A stretch of DNA of 64,000 nt from OFTM10 sp964196195 (GCA_964196195.1 CAXMSE010000018.1:47168-111167), one strand, 5' to 3'. Positions 18,118 through 26,536 are shown, numbered from the stretch's first letter. Numbers and translations: made by a program. Notes: a model not told the origin generated them from the sequence alone.

Positions 18118-18545
18118 GCTGTTCAATCCTGTCTCCACAGCAACATCCACAGGTGTGGACGACGGTTAGATCATTGCAGGGACAGGAGAATACAGGGTCG
18201 CGAAATCGCGGCCCCGACCCGTAGCCCGTCCGGTAGGTTTGCGAACCTATCAACAACCACGGCACCCGCAAATTGGGAGATCCAAAGATTTGATAGGCCC
18301 TGTTCAGAGGCCCTTTTTCAGAGATGAATTACATTGATGGAAGATTGAATTACATTGGTGTCATTAAAAGTGACAGGTGCTTGGAGCTTGTGATCGCGTG
18401 AATTTCCGCCAAATCCCAAGCGGTGTGGTGGTTGCCGACGGTGCCTGCTCACCCTACGGTTAGGCGCTGACGTCGTCGGTTTCCCCAACCTTCGAAACCG
18501 ATTTTTCTGCGGTGCCCCTCTTGCCCGCATTCTCTGGGAGGAAAT
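18118..18545. promoter_or_regulatory. dnaA-rpmH divergent intergenic region
   Basis: This gap of more than 400 nt holds the divergent promoters of dnaA and rpmH. Two facing DnaA-box-like sites, ACATCCACA (18143-18151) and TGTGGACGA (18154-18162), lie just before dnaA and could allow autoregulation. There is a perfect inverted repeat TAGGTT-TGCG-AACCTA (18234-18249). The 12-bp direct repeat TGAATTACATTG occurs at 18325 and 18346 in the most AT-rich part. No further gene is seen. Confidence 0.6.
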
Positions 18546-18680
18546 ATGAAGCGCCCATATCAGCCCAATGTTCGTAAGCGGGCCAAGAAACACGGATTCC
18601 GATCCCGTATGAGTACGCGAGGCGGCCGTGCTGTGGTGCGTTCTCGCCGCCAGAAGGGCCGCGCCCGCCTGTCGGCGTGA
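18546..18680 (+). CDS. rpmH: 50S ribosomal protein L34
   Basis: 44 residues beginning MKRPYQPNVRKRAKKHGFRS, the L34 signature, and ending SRRQKGRARLSA. A GGGAGGAAAT ribosome site precedes ATG 18546. The stop overlaps the rnpA GTG by three bases. The position beside dnaA is universal for this family. Confidence 0.97.
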   Translation: MKRPYQPNVRKRAKKHGFRSRMSTRGGRAVVRSRRQKGRARLSA

Positions 18681-19027
18681 TTGCAAAGCTCTCTTCCCAA
18701 CGGTCGTTTCAGCGTCTCCGCGTTGAAGGCACCAGGACGGGACGAGGGCCCTTGCGACTCGTGAGCCGGCTCGATCCTTCTCAACCACCACGCGTTGCGT
18801 TTGCAATCCCACGCGGTGTGGGAAACGCGGTGGTGAGGAACAGGATCAAGCGTCGGATACGAGCGGCTCTGGTCGACCTCGATGCATCGCTGCAGGCAGG
18901 CTTGCCTGGTGGCGACCATCTCGTGAGGGTCACAGCACCGCTGGATCACTGGTCCTACGCCACACTACGTTCAACCATGACCGATCTTCTCCTCGCCGGC
19001 TCAGCTTCCAAAGAAGTTCACCCATGA
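18677..19027 (+). CDS. rnpA: Ribonuclease P protein component
   Basis: 116 residues. This protein subunit helps the RNase P RNA process pre-tRNA 5' ends. The family signature VGNAVVRNRIKRRIRAAL (RNR motif) is present near residue 50, preceded by PRVAFAIPRG. GTG 18677 overlaps the rpmH stop, and its own stop overlaps the yidD ATG, so rpmH-rnpA-yidD are coupled. The C-terminus is typical. Confidence 0.93.
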   Translation: MIAKLSSQRSFQRLRVEGTRTGRGPLRLVSRLDPSQPPRVAFAIPRGVGNAVVRNRIKRRIRAALVDLDASLQAGLPGGDHLVRVTAPLDHWSYATLRSTMTDLLLAGSASKEVHP

Positions 19028-19266
19028 GACTCGGCGCGCGCTTCGTGTCAACCTGTGTGCGCGGCTACCAGCGTGTCTTCGCGGGACGACCCTCGCCGTG
19101 TCGACATGTTCCCTCCTGCTCCAATTACGCACTCGAGGCAGTCGCCGCCCATGGGGCGGTACGCGGCGGCTGGCTCACCACCAAACGACTCTGCCGCTGT
19201 CAGCCATGGGGTACCCATGGCTACGACCCGGTTCCTGAACCGAGGGAGCATTCATGTTCGACCTGA
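19024..19266 (+). CDS. yidD: YidD membrane-insertion efficiency factor
   Basis: 80 residues. The family Cys pattern is intact: PSPCRHVPSCSNYALEAVAAHGA, with GGWLTTKRLCRCQPWG and HGYDPVP after it. YidD assists YidC-dependent insertion at the inner membrane. ATG 19024 overlaps the rnpA stop, and the 3' end overlaps yidC by 13 nt. Confidence 0.95.
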   Translation: MRLGARFVSTCVRGYQRVFAGRPSPCRHVPSCSNYALEAVAAHGAVRGGWLTTKRLCRCQPWGTHGYDPVPEPREHSCST

Positions 19267-20423
19267 TCGCGTCCGTACTGGCGTGGTTCTACTCGGTGAT
19301 TCCGTCCTACGGCTTTGCTGTAGCCGGACTCACGCTCGCGGTGATGGTGGTGGTGACTCCGCTCACCTTGAAGAGCACCCGCTCGATGCTGCAGATGCAG
19401 CGACTCCAGCCCGAGCTCAAGGCGATCCAAGGGAAGTACAAAGACGACCGCCCGAAGATGAACGAAGAGTTGATGGCGTTCTATCAGGAGAACGGCATCA
19501 ACCCCCTCGGCGGCTGTCTACCGATGGTCATCCAGCTGCCGGTGTTCCTGGTGCTGTTCAGGGTGGTGCGTGGTATCACCCGGAGGGCCACCGATGTCGG
19601 CAACCAGCTGGGCTGGAGTGCCGGCCGTCTCGGAGTCGGCGCGGAGAGCGAAGTCTCGAAAATCGGTGGAAACGAACGTTCGTTCGATCCTCAGGACCTC
19701 CCGGTGGACAGCGAGATGTTCTCCGATCTCACCGGCCGGGAGCTCGATTTCGATGATCGGCCCACAGAGATGGTGTCGTGGGGCATCGACTTGGCTCGTT
19801 CGGCTCAAGACGTGCTCGGCGACAGCATCATCGACTCACTCCCCTACCTGCTGTTGATTGGTGTCGTGCTCGTTTCGAGCATCTACCAGCAGCGACAGAT
19901 CCGCGGCCGCAACAGTGGCGCACCGGTGAATCCTCAGCAGGAGATGATCATGAAGATCCTGCCGTTCATGCTGCCGGTATTCAGCTTCACGATGCCCGCG
20001 GCTCTGGTGGTGTACTTCGTCATAAGCAACCTTTATCGCATCGGTCAGCAGGGCTACATCACCCGATCGCTATACAAGGGCGAAGACAGTCTCGGCGCCC
20101 TGGCTGCCCGCTCACGCGAGGTTTCGCGTGGCGACGGCTCAGGGAGTAAGGGAGGTGGTGGCCGCACCACACCGAAGAAGGGGCAGTCAACGCCCAAGCG
20201 GGGAAGCGCTCCGGCCAAGGGTTCCGACAAGAAGGGCTCGGATAAGAAGGGCTCTGGATCGAAGGGCTCTGCCTCCAAGAGGGGCTCTGGCTCCAAGAAG
20301 GCCGGCTCACGGACGAAGAAGACCGGTGCGGGACGCACGGGCAATGCCCCCACACGCCAGAACCGCTCGGGTGGGCGTACCACCGACCCGGGTAGCCCTC
20401 AACACAAGAAGCGCAAGAAGTAG
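19254..20423 (+). CDS. yidC: Membrane protein insertase YidC
   Basis: 389 residues. Membrane insertase with about five transmembrane segments. The core hydrophilic-groove region GINPLGGCLPMVIQLPVFLVLF is visible in parts (CLPMVIQLPVF), and a second signature is PFMLPVFSFTMPAALVVYF. After about residue 280 a soluble tail of some 110 residues is very rich in Lys, Ser, Gly and Thr (KKGSDKKGSG repeats), as a ribosome-binding tail would be. GAGGGAG precedes ATG 19254. Confidence 0.94.
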   Translation: MFDLIASVLAWFYSVIPSYGFAVAGLTLAVMVVVTPLTLKSTRSMLQMQRLQPELKAIQGKYKDDRPKMNEELMAFYQENGINPLGGCLPMVIQLPVFLVLFRVVRGITRRATDVGNQLGWSAGRLGVGAESEVSKIGGNERSFDPQDLPVDSEMFSDLTGRELDFDDRPTEMVSWGIDLARSAQDVLGDSIIDSLPYLLLIGVVLVSSIYQQRQIRGRNSGAPVNPQQEMIMKILPFMLPVFSFTMPAALVVYFVISNLYRIGQQGYITRSLYKGEDSLGALAARSREVSRGDGSGSKGGGGRTTPKKGQSTPKRGSAPAKGSDKKGSDKKGSGSKGSASKRGSGSKKAGSRTKKTGAGRTGNAPTRQNRSGGRTTDPGSPQHKKRKK

Positions 20424-20478
20424 GACTCGATGCCCGCCGGACGGCGCGGCATTAACAGAAGACGACTAGGAGACACCA

Positions 20479-21426
20479 ATGGAATGGGTGGAGACAACCG
20501 CCAAGACAACCGCCGAAGCGAAGGAGAGCGCACTCGACCGATTGGGTGTGCACGAAGACGATGCTGAGTTCGAGATCGTCTCGGAAGCGAAGACCGGCCT
20601 GTTCGGACGGGTAAAGGAGGACGCTCGGGTGCGAGCCCGCGTCCGACCTGCCACTCCCCGAGCCAAGGACGACCGCCGCCGCCGTAGCAAGGGCGGTGCC
20701 CGGGGCTCGCGTGGCCAGGGCCGCGACAATTCTGGCGAACGCAGCAAGGGTTCCGGAAGCAAGGGTTCCGGCAACAGGAATGCCGACAATAGGGGCGATG
20801 GCAACAACGGACCCCGCTCCGAGAAGGGCCGGTCCCAGCAGAGGGGCCGCTCTCAGCAGAAGGGCGACGGCCAGGGGGGTCGTGCCGATTCAGCGAAGTC
20901 AACTGATCGCAGCAAGAAACAGGAGAGAAGCGTGAACGACAACGAGACAACAATGCCGCTCCCCGAGCAGGCCGACATCGCCCAGGAGTTCGTGGCCGGA
21001 TTGGCCGAACGATTTGGTGCATCGGTCGATTTCGTCCGTGAGGACGTGGACGACGACGAGATCCGAATCACCGTTAGTGGCGACGATCTCGGTCGTATGG
21101 TCGGCCGGCGCGGCAACACCGCGGTGGCGATCGACGAGCTCGTCCGAACGGTTCTGCAGCGGCAGGCGGGTAGCTCGCGAGACGGACGGGTTCGCGTCGA
21201 CATTGGCGGCGTCCGGGCCCGGCGAACGGAGGCTCTGGCGAACTTCTGTCGCGAGCAGGCTGATCTCGTCCGCGAGTCGGGTGTGGCCCGCGCGCTCGAG
21301 CCCATGGGCGGCGCAGATCGGAAGGTCACTCACGACACGATTGCCGACGAAGAGGGCGTGGCCACGATCTCCGAAGGTGAGGATCCGAACCGTCGCGTCG
21401 TGATCGTCCCCGCTGGGGATGCCTGA
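20479..21426 (+). CDS. jag: Jag/KhpB RNA-binding protein (Jag-N, KH, R3H)
   Basis: 315 residues. The Jag-N domain (about 1-55) begins MEWVETTAKTTAEAKESALD and contains TGLFGRVKEDARVRARV. A linker of about 90 residues, extremely rich in Arg, Gly, Ser and Lys, follows. The KH domain comes next (DGDDLGRMVGRRGNTAVAIDEL in part: VGRRGNTAVAI), then the R3H segment ending near VTHDTIADEEGVATISEGEDP. KhpB-type proteins bind RNA and influence division and sporulation. AGGAG lies 6 nt before ATG. Confidence 0.9.
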   Translation: MEWVETTAKTTAEAKESALDRLGVHEDDAEFEIVSEAKTGLFGRVKEDARVRARVRPATPRAKDDRRRRSKGGARGSRGQGRDNSGERSKGSGSKGSGNRNADNRGDGNNGPRSEKGRSQQRGRSQQKGDGQGGRADSAKSTDRSKKQERSVNDNETTMPLPEQADIAQEFVAGLAERFGASVDFVREDVDDDEIRITVSGDDLGRMVGRRGNTAVAIDELVRTVLQRQAGSSRDGRVRVDIGGVRARRTEALANFCREQADLVRESGVARALEPMGGADRKVTHDTIADEEGVATISEGEDPNRRVVIVPAGDA

Positions 21427-22063
21427 CTCACCCGACGCACGACTCGAGGCGGCCTGGTTGGCGGCTCGGGCTGACGGGGTGCTCGGTAACGCCCCGATGC
21501 AGGAACTGATAGCGCACACGGCTGGCTATGTGTCGGCCGTGTGTTCTGTTTTGGGCGTAGAGGCCGAGGACGTGACAGGCTTAGGAGTCGATGTTGGTAG
21601 CGGGGCTGGGCTTCCCGGGCTCCTGCTGGCTCTGGCGTTTCCTGGAATGCGGTGGCGCCTTGTCGATGCCAGCGAGCGGCGTTGTGACCTTGCCCGTGCC
21701 GGGGCGCGGGCCGCCGGGGTGGAAGACCGCGTGTCGGTACACCACGGCCGGGCTGAGGATCTCGGCCACGAAGGCTCGTGGCGGGAGTCCCATGATCTGG
21801 CGGTGGCGCGGCTTTTGGGTGCGCCGGCTGAGACCGGTGAGCTCCTGGTGCCACTGGTGCGATCGGGCGGCCTGGTGGTGGTTTCGGCTCAGGATGAAGC
21901 GGTGGGTGTGTGGCGGGCGGCGCCGCCCGAGGTTTTGGGGGCGGAGCTTCTTGGTGTCGATCGTCGCGCCGAGGGCAGTTTCCTGACCCTTCGGCGCAGC
22001 GGCGAGCTGGCGCGGGCTCTCCCCCGCCGCAGCTCGGTTCGTAAGCGTTCTCCCCTTTTCTGA
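21419..22063 (+). CDS. rsmG: 16S rRNA (guanine-N7) methyltransferase RsmG
   Basis: 214 residues. SAM-dependent methylation of G527 (E. coli numbering) in 16S rRNA. The SAM motif is GVDVGSGAGLPGLLLALAFP in shortened form VDVGSGAGLPGL, followed by LVDASERRCDLARAGAR and the VAVARLLGAP segment. ATG 21419 overlaps jag by 8 nt. The gene order jag-rsmG-parA is standard. The extreme C-terminus is basic (SSVRKRSPLF). Confidence 0.94.
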   Translation: MPDSPDARLEAAWLAARADGVLGNAPMQELIAHTAGYVSAVCSVLGVEAEDVTGLGVDVGSGAGLPGLLLALAFPGMRWRLVDASERRCDLARAGARAAGVEDRVSVHHGRAEDLGHEGSWRESHDLAVARLLGAPAETGELLVPLVRSGGLVVVSAQDEAVGVWRAAPPEVLGAELLGVDRRAEGSFLTLRRSGELARALPRRSSVRKRSPLF

Positions 22064-22082
22064 GCGTCCCTGCCACGAAGTC

Positions 22083-22096
22083 GTTTCACGTGAAAC
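22083..22096. promoter_or_regulatory. parS site 1
   Basis: GTTTCACGTGAAAC is the perfect 14-bp palindromic core of the parS consensus, where ParB loads. It lies between rsmG and parA. Confidence 0.95.
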
Positions 22097-22130
22097 GCGG
22101 AGATCGCCCCGGCCCGGGCCCCTTTCCACT

Positions 22131-22144
22131 GTTTCACGTGAAAC
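22131..22144. promoter_or_regulatory. parS site 2
   Basis: A second perfect GTTTCACGTGAAAC lies 48 bp from the first, still upstream of parA. Two loading sites next to parAB and close to oriC match actinomycete practice. Confidence 0.95.
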
Positions 22145-22227
22145 TTCCCCAAAGATGGTTGAGGGTCCTTGACCCGTGAGCGCGCCTCGGGGAGGATGGC
22201 CATGCTCGATCGAAGGGAGCGCGCCCC

Positions 22228-23028
22228 GTGGCAATGCTTCAAGAGGATGCGGCCTCCGCATCCCGCCCCCGCATCTTTGCGGTGGCAAACCAGAAAGGCG
22301 GCGTCGGGAAGACCACGACAACGGTCAACCTCGGTGCTTGTTTCGCTGAACTCGGACAACGAGTTCTGATAATCGACCTCGATCCTCAAGCGAACGCGAG
22401 CACCGGCCTGGGACTCAACCCGCGCCAACTCGAACATTCGCTCTACGACGTCCTCCTCCAGGATGTTCCGCTCGAGGATGTAATAGAACCGGTTGCCGTA
22501 AAGAATCTCTATTTGGCGCCGGCGAGCCTCGATCTCGCGGGAGCGGAGATCGAGTTGGTGCCCGCCTTCAGCCGCGAGCGGAAGCTCAAGGCGGCCATCG
22601 AGACGGTGATCGACGACTACGACATAATCCTGATCGACTGTCCACCGTCGCTAGGGCTGTTGACGATCAACGGCTTGACGGCAGCCAACGAGGTGCTTGT
22701 GCCGATCCAGACCGAGTACTACGCACTCGAGGGTCTTGGCCAGCTGATCAGGAACGTCGATCTGGTAACCAGGAATCTCAATCCGACGCTCCAACTCAGC
22801 ACGATCGTGCTCGTGATGTTTGATGCCCGAACCAAGCTTTCTGCGCAGGTCGCGGACGAAGTGCGTGAGCACTTCGGCGACAAGGTCTGTCGGCAGGTCA
22901 TCCCGCGAAGCGTTCGCCTGAGCGAGGCCCCCAGCTTCGGGCAGCCGATCACGGTGTTCGACCCCTCGTCTCGGGGCGCACTCGCCTATCAACAACTGGC
23001 CAAGGAGGTGCTCGGTGTCGAGACGTAG
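22228..23028 (+). CDS. parA: Chromosome-partitioning ATPase ParA (Soj)
   Basis: 266 residues. The deviant Walker A KGGVGKTTTTVNLG, the Walker A' DLDPQANASTGLG and Walker B IILIDCPPSLGLLT identify the ParA/MinD ATPase. It moves ParB-bound origins. GTG 22228 has GAAGGGAG at good spacing; an ATG two codons later could also serve. The 3' end overlaps parB by 14 nt. Confidence 0.95.
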   Translation: MAMLQEDAASASRPRIFAVANQKGGVGKTTTTVNLGACFAELGQRVLIIDLDPQANASTGLGLNPRQLEHSLYDVLLQDVPLEDVIEPVAVKNLYLAPASLDLAGAEIELVPAFSRERKLKAAIETVIDDYDIILIDCPPSLGLLTINGLTAANEVLVPIQTEYYALEGLGQLIRNVDLVTRNLNPTLQLSTIVLVMFDARTKLSAQVADEVREHFGDKVCRQVIPRSVRLSEAPSFGQPITVFDPSSRGALAYQQLAKEVLGVET

Positions 23029-23899
23029 CGGACTGGGTAAGGGGCTGAGTTCTCTGATCCCCGCGGATCTGGAGACCGATGGCGCTATCTATCGCGAGAT
23101 CGAAGTGGCTACGGTGGTACCGAATCGGTTCCAGCCCCGCGAACACTTCGATGAAGAGACGCTCAAGGCGCTGGCGGCATCGGTGGCCGAGGTTGGCATC
23201 ATCCAGCCGATCGTCGTACGGGCCAGCGACGACGGAGGCTATGAACTGATAGCGGGGGAGAGGCGGTGGCGGGCGGCCAAGCGAGCCGGACTGCCGTCGA
23301 TTCCAGCCCTCGTCCGAACCTCCGACGATCTATCAAGCCTCGAAACGGCGGTGGTGGAAAACCTACACCGTCAGGATCTGAACGCCCTCGAGGAAGCCGC
23401 GGCTTACCAACAGTTGGTGGAGGACTTCTCGCTCACCCAGGAAGAAGTTGCCACCAGGGTCGGGCGCTCGCGGTCGGCGGTGGCCAATACGATCCGCCTG
23501 CTCCAGCTGCCTCCGTCAGTGCAGCGGCTAGTGGTGGAGTCCCAGATATCGGCCGGTCATGCCCGTGCCTTGTTGTCCACATCGGACCGAGGGGTTCAGG
23601 AAAAACTGGCGCGCCGGATCGTGAAGGACCAGCTCACCGTACGCCAGGTGGAGGAGTTGCTCCGCGAGGGCGACGACACAGATACCGACGATGGCGGGGA
23701 GGACACTTCGCCAACGAAACCGGTTCCCCTGGCTGAGCCGGGCGTTCTCGAACTCGAGGAACTTCTTGCTGCTCGCTTGGAGACACGGGTCAGGGTGCAG
23801 CTTGGCAAGGGCCCAGGCAAGCTGGTGGTGGACTTCGCCGATCTCGATGATCTCGAGCGGATCTACCGAGTGATCACGCCGCCGGGCACTGTCGTCTAG
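23015..23899 (+). CDS. parB: Chromosome-partitioning protein ParB
   Basis: 294 residues. CTP-dependent clamp that loads at parS. CTP-pocket motifs are LIAGERRWRAAKRAG and VENLHRQDLNALEEA. The helix-turn-helix QEEVATRVGRSRSAVANTIRLL follows. The N-terminal RRSGLGKGLSSLIP is the ParA-stimulating peptide. A Glu/Asp-rich linker leads to the dimerisation domain. GTG 23015 lies inside the end of parA. Confidence 0.95.
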   Translation: MSRRSGLGKGLSSLIPADLETDGAIYREIEVATVVPNRFQPREHFDEETLKALAASVAEVGIIQPIVVRASDDGGYELIAGERRWRAAKRAGLPSIPALVRTSDDLSSLETAVVENLHRQDLNALEEAAAYQQLVEDFSLTQEEVATRVGRSRSAVANTIRLLQLPPSVQRLVVESQISAGHARALLSTSDRGVQEKLARRIVKDQLTVRQVEELLREGDDTDTDDGGEDTSPTKPVPLAEPGVLELEELLAARLETRVRVQLGKGPGKLVVDFADLDDLERIYRVITPPGTVV

Positions 23900-23921
23900 G
23901 AGACAGCAACACGGGATCTAT

Positions 23922-23937
23922 TGTGACATATGTCACA
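23922..23937. promoter_or_regulatory. CRP-type palindrome TGTGACATATGTCACA
   Basis: A perfect 16-bp inverted repeat matches the CRP/GlxR consensus TGTGA-N6-TCACA exactly. It lies between convergent parB and cwlM, so it is not in an ordinary promoter position. The match is seen; the role is unknown. Confidence 0.6.
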
Positions 23938-23982
23938 GTGGCGCGCTGGCGGAACGGGCCCCTAAACCTGAAGATGAACCAG

Positions 23983-24002
23983 TTGTCCACCCCTGTGGAT
24001 AA
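23983..24002. promoter_or_regulatory. DnaA-box pair after parB
   Basis: TTGTCCACC (23983-23991) and TGTGGATAA (23994-24002), the latter a perfect reverse complement of the consensus TTATCCACA, lie head to head. They are in the parB-cwlM convergent gap, about 6 kb from the putative oriC. Confidence 0.65.
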
Positions 24003-24011
24003 CCCTGTGCA

Positions 24012-24992
24012 TTAGCAATCATCGAGAGGGTGACCACACCACGCGGTTACCGCATCACAGAGCGCAGCGGAGACCGAGGCGGCTTTCTCCACAACCAGGG
24101 CGGGTGGCCCCAGTCGAACCCACACCGCCGGCATGCGGGTCTCTCTCAGGATCGGGATTCTCATGCCCACCATCGGAAGGGCCGTGCCAAGCAGGCCGCC
24201 GAGCTCCTCGCTGCAACGGTGGGCGAGCCCTTGACCGCCGGTGGAGACGAAGCCCTCAGTGGCGAAGTAGGCCACCGAGATGTCGTCGCGGGCCAGGGTA
24301 ACCCCCACATACACCGCCCCGTCCCATTCGTTGGCCGCGCGGGCTTGAGACGACAGATCCGGATGATGCAGGGTTAGTACGTCGGCCCCATCGAGGCGCA
24401 GGCGGCGGGCAACGGTGTCCACCACCGCGGGTAGGCCCCCGGCCTCGCCAACCACCAGCCGCCGGCCGTTCACCCCGGCCTGCTGGTGGAGTAGCATCTC
24501 CGCCTCCCGGACTTCAGCGACCGTCTTCTCGCCCGAGCGACGACCCGCCAACCGCCCGAGCCCGCTCACCGTGTCGGGACCCACCACGCCATCGGCGGTA
24601 ACGGCCTGGTTCTGCTGGAAGTTGCGAACGGCGCCCTCGGTGTCGGGGCCGAATATCCCATCTACGTATCCGGCGTCGAAGCCGAGGCTCCCGAGACGCT
24701 GCTGGAGATCGGTCACGTCGTCGCCGCGCGTCATCGGTGAGCGCAGGTACAACATACGGTCACCGAGTCGGTGGGCGGCTTCCACCAGAGCGGCCCAGGT
24801 CTGGCGGGCACACACGCCGTCCTCGATGAGGCGTCGCGAAGCCTGGAATCCCTTGAGTGCGATTTCGGTATCGGCATCGAAGACTTCGGGGTCGCCCACC
24901 GGACCGTGGTCGGCAGCGATCAGGCGCCGGTGCAGATCGCGGACGGCCGGACCGTAGTCGCCGCGCTGGAGAGGCAGGCCGGAGGTATTCAC
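24012..24992 (-). CDS. cwlM: CwlM-like protein: two peptidoglycan-binding domains plus inactive amidase fold
   Basis: 326 residues. Two PG_binding_1 repeats (about 6-68 and 85-150; GDDVTDLQQRLGSLGFD and DGIFGPDTEGAVRNFQ are in the second) precede an Amidase_3-like domain. Expected zinc ligands look lost: DPGHGG is GEAGG here, SIHANA is GVTLAR, and VLVEIGF is VWVRLGP. In mycobacteria CwlM acts as a regulator of MurA rather than an enzyme, and the same may hold here. It starts at GTG 24992, 7 nt after TACGAT (probably leaderless). Position between parB and trxA matches Rv3915. Confidence 0.8.
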   Translation of the reverse strand: MNTSGLPLQRGDYGPAVRDLHRRLIAADHGPVGDPEVFDADTEIALKGFQASRRLIEDGVCARQTWAALVEAAHRLGDRMLYLRSPMTRGDDVTDLQQRLGSLGFDAGYVDGIFGPDTEGAVRNFQQNQAVTADGVVGPDTVSGLGRLAGRRSGEKTVAEVREAEMLLHQQAGVNGRRLVVGEAGGLPAVVDTVARRLRLDGADVLTLHHPDLSSQARAANEWDGAVYVGVTLARDDISVAYFATEGFVSTGGQGLAHRCSEELGGLLGTALPMVGMRIPILRETRMPAVWVRLGPPALVVEKAASVSAALCDAVTAWCGHPLDDC

Positions 24993-25118
24993 CGACCCGA
25001 TCGTATCGGCGGCGAGCCCCCCCGTCGGTACCCCTCGGTGCCTGTCAGCAATTCAGCCGCGAACGCGAAACGACCGACCCGAAGGCCGGCCGCTCGTTCC
25101 CAGGGGGGAGGGAAGGGA

Positions 25119-25445
25119 TCAGATGAACTCGGAGATGTCGTCGAGCAATGCCTGCTTGGGCTTTGCGCCCACGACCCGCTTGGCGGGCTCGCCGTCCTTG
25201 AACAGGATCAGGGTGGGGATGCTCATCACTTCGAAGCGCCGAGCAATATTGGGTGCCTCGTCGACATTGAGTTTCGCGATCTTGAGATTCTCGCCCTGCT
25301 CGTCGGCGATCTCCTCGAGGATTGGGGCGATCATCTTGCAGGGACCACACCATTCCGCCCAGAAGTCGACGAGCACGGGGGCGCTGGCGCCGCTGATCTC
25401 CTCGTCGAAGGTGGCATCTGACAGTGTGGTGATGGATCCAGCCAT
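25119..25445 (-). CDS. trxA: Thioredoxin
   Basis: 108 residues. Redox active site FWAEWCGPCKMIAP (CxxC with Gly-Pro) at about 32 and the cis-Pro loop SIPTLILFKDG near 75 are intact. AAGGA lies 8 nt before ATG 25445. It is downstream of trxB on the same strand, 122 nt away, as in mycobacteria, where TrxB reduces it. Confidence 0.97.
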   Translation of the reverse strand: MAGSITTLSDATFDEEISGASAPVLVDFWAEWCGPCKMIAPILEEIADEQGENLKIAKLNVDEAPNIARRFEVMSIPTLILFKDGEPAKRVVGAKPKQALLDDISEFI

Positions 25446-25567
25446 GGATGGCGTCCTTTCAAATTGAGCACACGGGCCACTTGTTTGCAGGGACCGCGAT
25501 CGAGGTATTCAACCCACGCGACGGTGTGTCTATTCCAGAGTCCTTTCGGACTGTAGCGACTGGCGAC

Positions 25568-26536
25568 TCAGCTCGCGTCGTGTTGGCTCTCGAGCCATCG
25601 TTCGGCCTCGAGAGCTCCCTGGCAGCCCGACCCGGCGGCAGTGATCGCCTGGCGGTAGATGTCGTCTTGCACATCGCCACAGGCGAAGACACCCTCGACA
25701 TCGGTGCTGGTGGTGCCGGCCTGGGTGATGAGATAACCGCTGTCCTTCATGGCCAACTGGCCCTTGAATAGATCGGTGTTGGGCTTGTGGCCGATAGCGA
25801 TGAAGGCACCGGTGACGGCGAGCTCCCCGGCCTCGCCCGTCTTCACGTTGCGAACAGCGAGACCACTGAGAGCGTTGTCGCCGAGGTAACCCTCGACCAC
25901 GGTGTCCCACAGGAACTCGATCTTGGGGTTGTTGAAGGCGCGGTCGCGCATGATCTTCGACGCCCGGAGCTCGTCGCGCCGATGGACGATGGTGACCTTG
26001 CTGGCGAAGCGGGAGAGGAAGTGGGCCTCCTCCAACGCCGAATCGCCGCCGCCGACGACGGCAATCTCGTGGTCGCGGAAGAAGAATCCGTCGCACGTCG
26101 CACAAGTGGAGAGCCCATGGCCGATCAACTCGTTTTCGCGGGGGAGTCCGAGCATGATCGACTGGGCGCCGGTGGAGACGATGATCGCGTGTGACCTGTG
26201 GGTGGGCTCGGCAGCATCTGGGTCGCCCACCCAAACGCTGTAGGGCCGAGCCGACAGGTCGATCTTGGAAACCTTGACCGTCTGGATCTCCGCCCCGAAC
26301 CGGGCGGCTTGGGTGCGGAAGTTCATCATGAGCTCGGGCCCCATGATCCCCTCTGGGAAACCGGGGAAGTTCTCGACGTCGGTGGTGAGCATCAGCTGGC
26401 CGCCGGGTTGATCGCTGGTAGAACTCGGCTCACCCTCCAACACCAGCGGTGAGAGGTTGGCTCGAGCGGTGTAGATCGCCGCGGTGAGCCCGGCCGGACC
26501 GGATCCGATGATGATGACGTCGCGAATATCGGACAT
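25568..26536 (-). CDS. trxB: Thioredoxin reductase
   Basis: 322 residues. FAD motif IIGSGPAGLTAAIYTARANL in part (GSGPAGLTAA), active-site STCATCDGFFF with the CxxC pair near 135, NADPH motif VVGGGDSALEEAHFL and C-terminal FACGDVQDDIYRQAITAAGSG are all present. It recycles thioredoxin using NADPH. GAGG precedes ATG 26536. It sits beside trxA in the cluster shared with mycobacteria. Confidence 0.96.
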   Translation of the reverse strand: MSDIRDVIIIGSGPAGLTAAIYTARANLSPLVLEGEPSSTSDQPGGQLMLTTDVENFPGFPEGIMGPELMMNFRTQAARFGAEIQTVKVSKIDLSARPYSVWVGDPDAAEPTHRSHAIIVSTGAQSIMLGLPRENELIGHGLSTCATCDGFFFRDHEIAVVGGGDSALEEAHFLSRFASKVTIVHRRDELRASKIMRDRAFNNPKIEFLWDTVVEGYLGDNALSGLAVRNVKTGEAGELAVTGAFIAIGHKPNTDLFKGQLAMKDSGYLITQAGTTSTDVEGVFACGDVQDDIYRQAITAAGSGCQGALEAERWLESQHDAS

